A DNA stretch of 64,000 nucleotides. It comes from Moringa oleifera. Its lineage: Eukaryota > Streptophyta > Magnoliopsida > Brassicales > Moringaceae. Where the stretch lies: positions 248,001 through 312,000 of the forward strand of contig JAJFZO010000433.1 of assembly GCA_021397835.1 (NCBI GenBank). Direction: 5' to 3'. This document shows positions 62,001 to 64,000 of the stretch, one piece after another. Under the pieces are notes generated by a model. The model had not been told where the DNA came from. It saw only the letters and a list, made by a program, of their open reading frames with translations, and made no database searches. Made by a program: the position numbers and the translations under genes. The first letter of the stretch is position 1. Every line of letters begins with the position of its first letter.

Positions 62001-63351
62001 TTGGGACCAAGGAAAGAAGATGTAAGTTTAGTACTCTAATTAATACATGTCTTATCAGAGAAAGTATACATAGTTTACCTCTTATCAAATACCTTTTGCT
62101 CCCACTGAAGACTTAGCCGATGCTTTGAGTTCTGGCTGCTGCATGAGAGCCCTGCCTTGCAGGCCATCTAGCTTCACAGAACTAGGGATAATATTTTATA
62201 GGTCATGTAAACATAAGAACTGCTAGACATCTTTTTTTGAACTGGGAAATTAGTCAGTTGCTTGTGTCATCTGAAAAGCTCCTCTAATTCATCATACTTT
62301 CAAGTTTATGATGAACTGTTTAAGTAAAAGAGGCTGCATTGTTACATTTTCATGGAAATATTATTAACAAATCCGGAAAAGATGTCTCCGTTTTGGTTTT
62401 ATTGTTCGAAGATACCTAACACTCTTTTGTCTTCCCTACCAGAGATAGTCAGCAGAGTTTATTCAATGTACTTGGCTCCATGTATACTGCTGTCATCTTC
62501 TTGGGTATAAACAACTGCTCCTCAGTTTTACCATATATTGCAACAGAAAGAAGTGTTATGTACCGTGAAAGATTTGCTGGGATGTACTCTTCATGGGCTT
62601 ATGCATTTGCACAGGTATCATTTTTCTCTTATAAGTTGTTTCCTTTTTCCATTTTAATGTGTGTGTGTGTCTCTGTTTTCAGCTTAATCATGAACATGGT
62701 GATTGATTTTGCAGGTGATAGTTGAGATTCCATATCAGTTCATCCAAAGTGTTGCATATGTGATCATCGCTTATCCAATGATTGGGTATCATGGATCAGC
62801 ATATAAGGTCTTCTGGTGCTTCTATGCCATGTTCTGTACACTTCTTTCCTTCAACTATCTGGGTATGGTCCTTGTGTCATTGACGCCCAATTTCATCCTG
62901 GCTGCAATTCTGTCCTCAGTTTTCTACACAATGTACAATCTGTTTGCCGGATTCCTAATTCCTGAACCGGTAAGCTCTTCTCATACTCTCAAAAAAGGAA
63001 AGCCAAGCTGCATTGTGAAAACCTGTTGAGATTCATGTGTTTCAATCTGAGAAATTGACTCTTATAAGTTTTGTTGGTTTGCAGCAAGTACCCAAGTGGT
63101 GGATTTGGTTGTATTATCTGACGCCAACATCTTGGACCTTAAATGGGTTACTTACTTCTCAATATGGTGACATAGACAAGAAGATCATGGTGTTTGGACA
63201 AACCAAGACAGTAGCTGCCTTCTTGGAAGACTACTTTGGGTTTCACCATGATCGCTTGGCCATTACAGCAGTGGTTCTCATAGCTTTCCCTCTGGTTTTT
63301 GCTTTACTTTTTGCATATTTCATAGGGCGACTGAATTTCCAGCGTAGATGA
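55881..63351 (+). CDS. Full-size ABCG/PDR-type ABC transporter, 1449 aa, 24 exons
   Basis: Plasma-membrane ATP-driven exporter of the pleiotropic drug resistance type. Exons: 55881-56263, 56383-56506, 56751-56836, 57267-57351, 57496-57655, 57750-57826, 57937-57990, 58077-58167, 58289-58590, 58679-58960, 59070-59383, 59465-59625, 59711-59814, 59942-60095, 60169-60303, 60408-60481, 60581-60913, 61002-61292, 61382-61465, 61567-61700, 61794-62021, 62443-62614, 62715-62969, 63085-63351. Reverse NBD-TMD-NBD-TMD order: Walker [10 protein letters not shown] (about 204-212), signature ISGGQKKR and [12 protein letters not shown]; first membrane block; then [17 protein letters not shown] and [10 protein letters not shown]; second membrane block ending [10 protein letters not shown]. 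Length and all motifs are normal. Most like the ABCG33/37 (PDR5/PDR9) group and grape 'PDR3-like' proteins. The substrate is not inferable. The start is the ATG in the second copy of a tandem duplication. Confidence 0.93.
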
Positions 63352-64000
63352 ATCTCTTTCTCCTTCTCTTTTTCTTAGTCTCCACAAGATACAAACGTAC
63401 ATCTAATGAATCAATCCTAGTTATATGTACTTATTGTGTAAATCATTCTTGCAAATGAGCTTCACTTGCTTTCTGTCTCTTTCCTCTTTTGCTGCTTAAC
63501 AATGCCTGATGGGTACTGCATAAAGGCCCTGAAGAGAATTCAACCTGTGTAAGGTGGGTTTGCCTGCAAGAGCACTTAGCAACCAGGCCTTATTTAGTTC
63601 TGATATGGAACACAAAAAACAAAAGATGATCAGACTGATCATTCAGAGCAGGCATTGTTTTCTTGAGCAAAAGCGAAGGATTTTGATTAATGGCTTTCAT
63701 TGAATTCATTTCTTTGCTTACAATGAAGAAAAGTGAAAATTCAACAGTTTGCATCCCTCTTTCAAGTGTCGAAATCTCATACAGGTAAAAAAACCAATAA
63801 TACATGTTTCAATCAGGGAAAACACAGAGACTCCCTGGATATCTTACGTAAAAATAGGGAACAACGAAAATCCAAAAAGAAACATAATGACAAGCAAACA
63901 ATAGGAAGCCTCCATTAGTTACAGAGCAGCTGCAATGGAACGAGCAAATTATTGACCACTTCAAAGCAGAAAACTGTGTGATTTTCACTCCTGGGGTTTC
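63352..64000. other. 3' region of ABCG gene
   Basis: No gene seen. The 3' UTR of the transporter probably occupies the first few hundred bases. Confidence 0.5.

Overview
This is nuclear DNA from a flowering plant, almost certainly a eudicot. Genes are compact, with short GT-AG introns, AT-rich intergenic DNA and CT-rich leaders, and every recognisable product is a plant family. I cannot name the species. I see no rRNA or tRNA gene, no CRISPR array and no intact transposon. All exon boundaries were read by eye from splice sites and reading frame; every complete gene model sums to a multiple of three.

Layout. 81-3061 (-): phytepsin-type aspartic protease whose last exon lies outside the window. 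5328-6411 (+): 96-residue two-helix protein of unknown function. 8895-10274 (+): intronless L-cysteine desulfhydrase. 13083-15477 (+): domesticated Mutator transposase of the MUSTANG type with an N-terminal PB1 domain. 17142-17996 (+): intronless Cys-rich zinc-finger-like protein. 18230-19735: degenerate local duplication without genes. 20832-23015 (-): P-class PPR protein, with a plausible 116-residue ORF just upstream (23145-23495). 24903-27836 (-): NYN-domain putative RNase. 29910-32789 (+): coiled-coil, tail-anchored nuclear envelope-associated protein (NEAP). 34055-36224 (-): secreted X8/CBM43 protein with a degenerate GH17-like domain and a GPI-type C-terminus. 38422-45014 (-): haspin kinase, 15 coding exons. 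49703-52689 (+): transmembrane receptor-like kinase. 55881-63351 (+): full-size ABCG (PDR-type) transporter, 24 exons.

The genes do not form one pathway. Two themes stand out. First, the order NEAP - X8 protein - haspin - receptor-like kinase matches, as I recall it, the Arabidopsis neighbours At1g09470 - At1g09460 - At1g09450 - At1g09440, so this looks like an old conserved block. Second, the promoter and first exon of the ABCG gene have been copied in tandem: a near-identical 341/342-bp direct duplication at 55353-56035, plus an older decayed copy at 54733-55075. All three copies keep a TATA box. The nearer extra copy still encodes the transporter N-terminus but ends at a stop after 58 codons.

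Other points worth checking are a probable GC-AG intron in the NEAP gene, a 16-nt first coding exon in haspin, a 54-bp tandem duplication in a haspin intron, and sense-strand CT tracts near the 5' ends of at least five genes.
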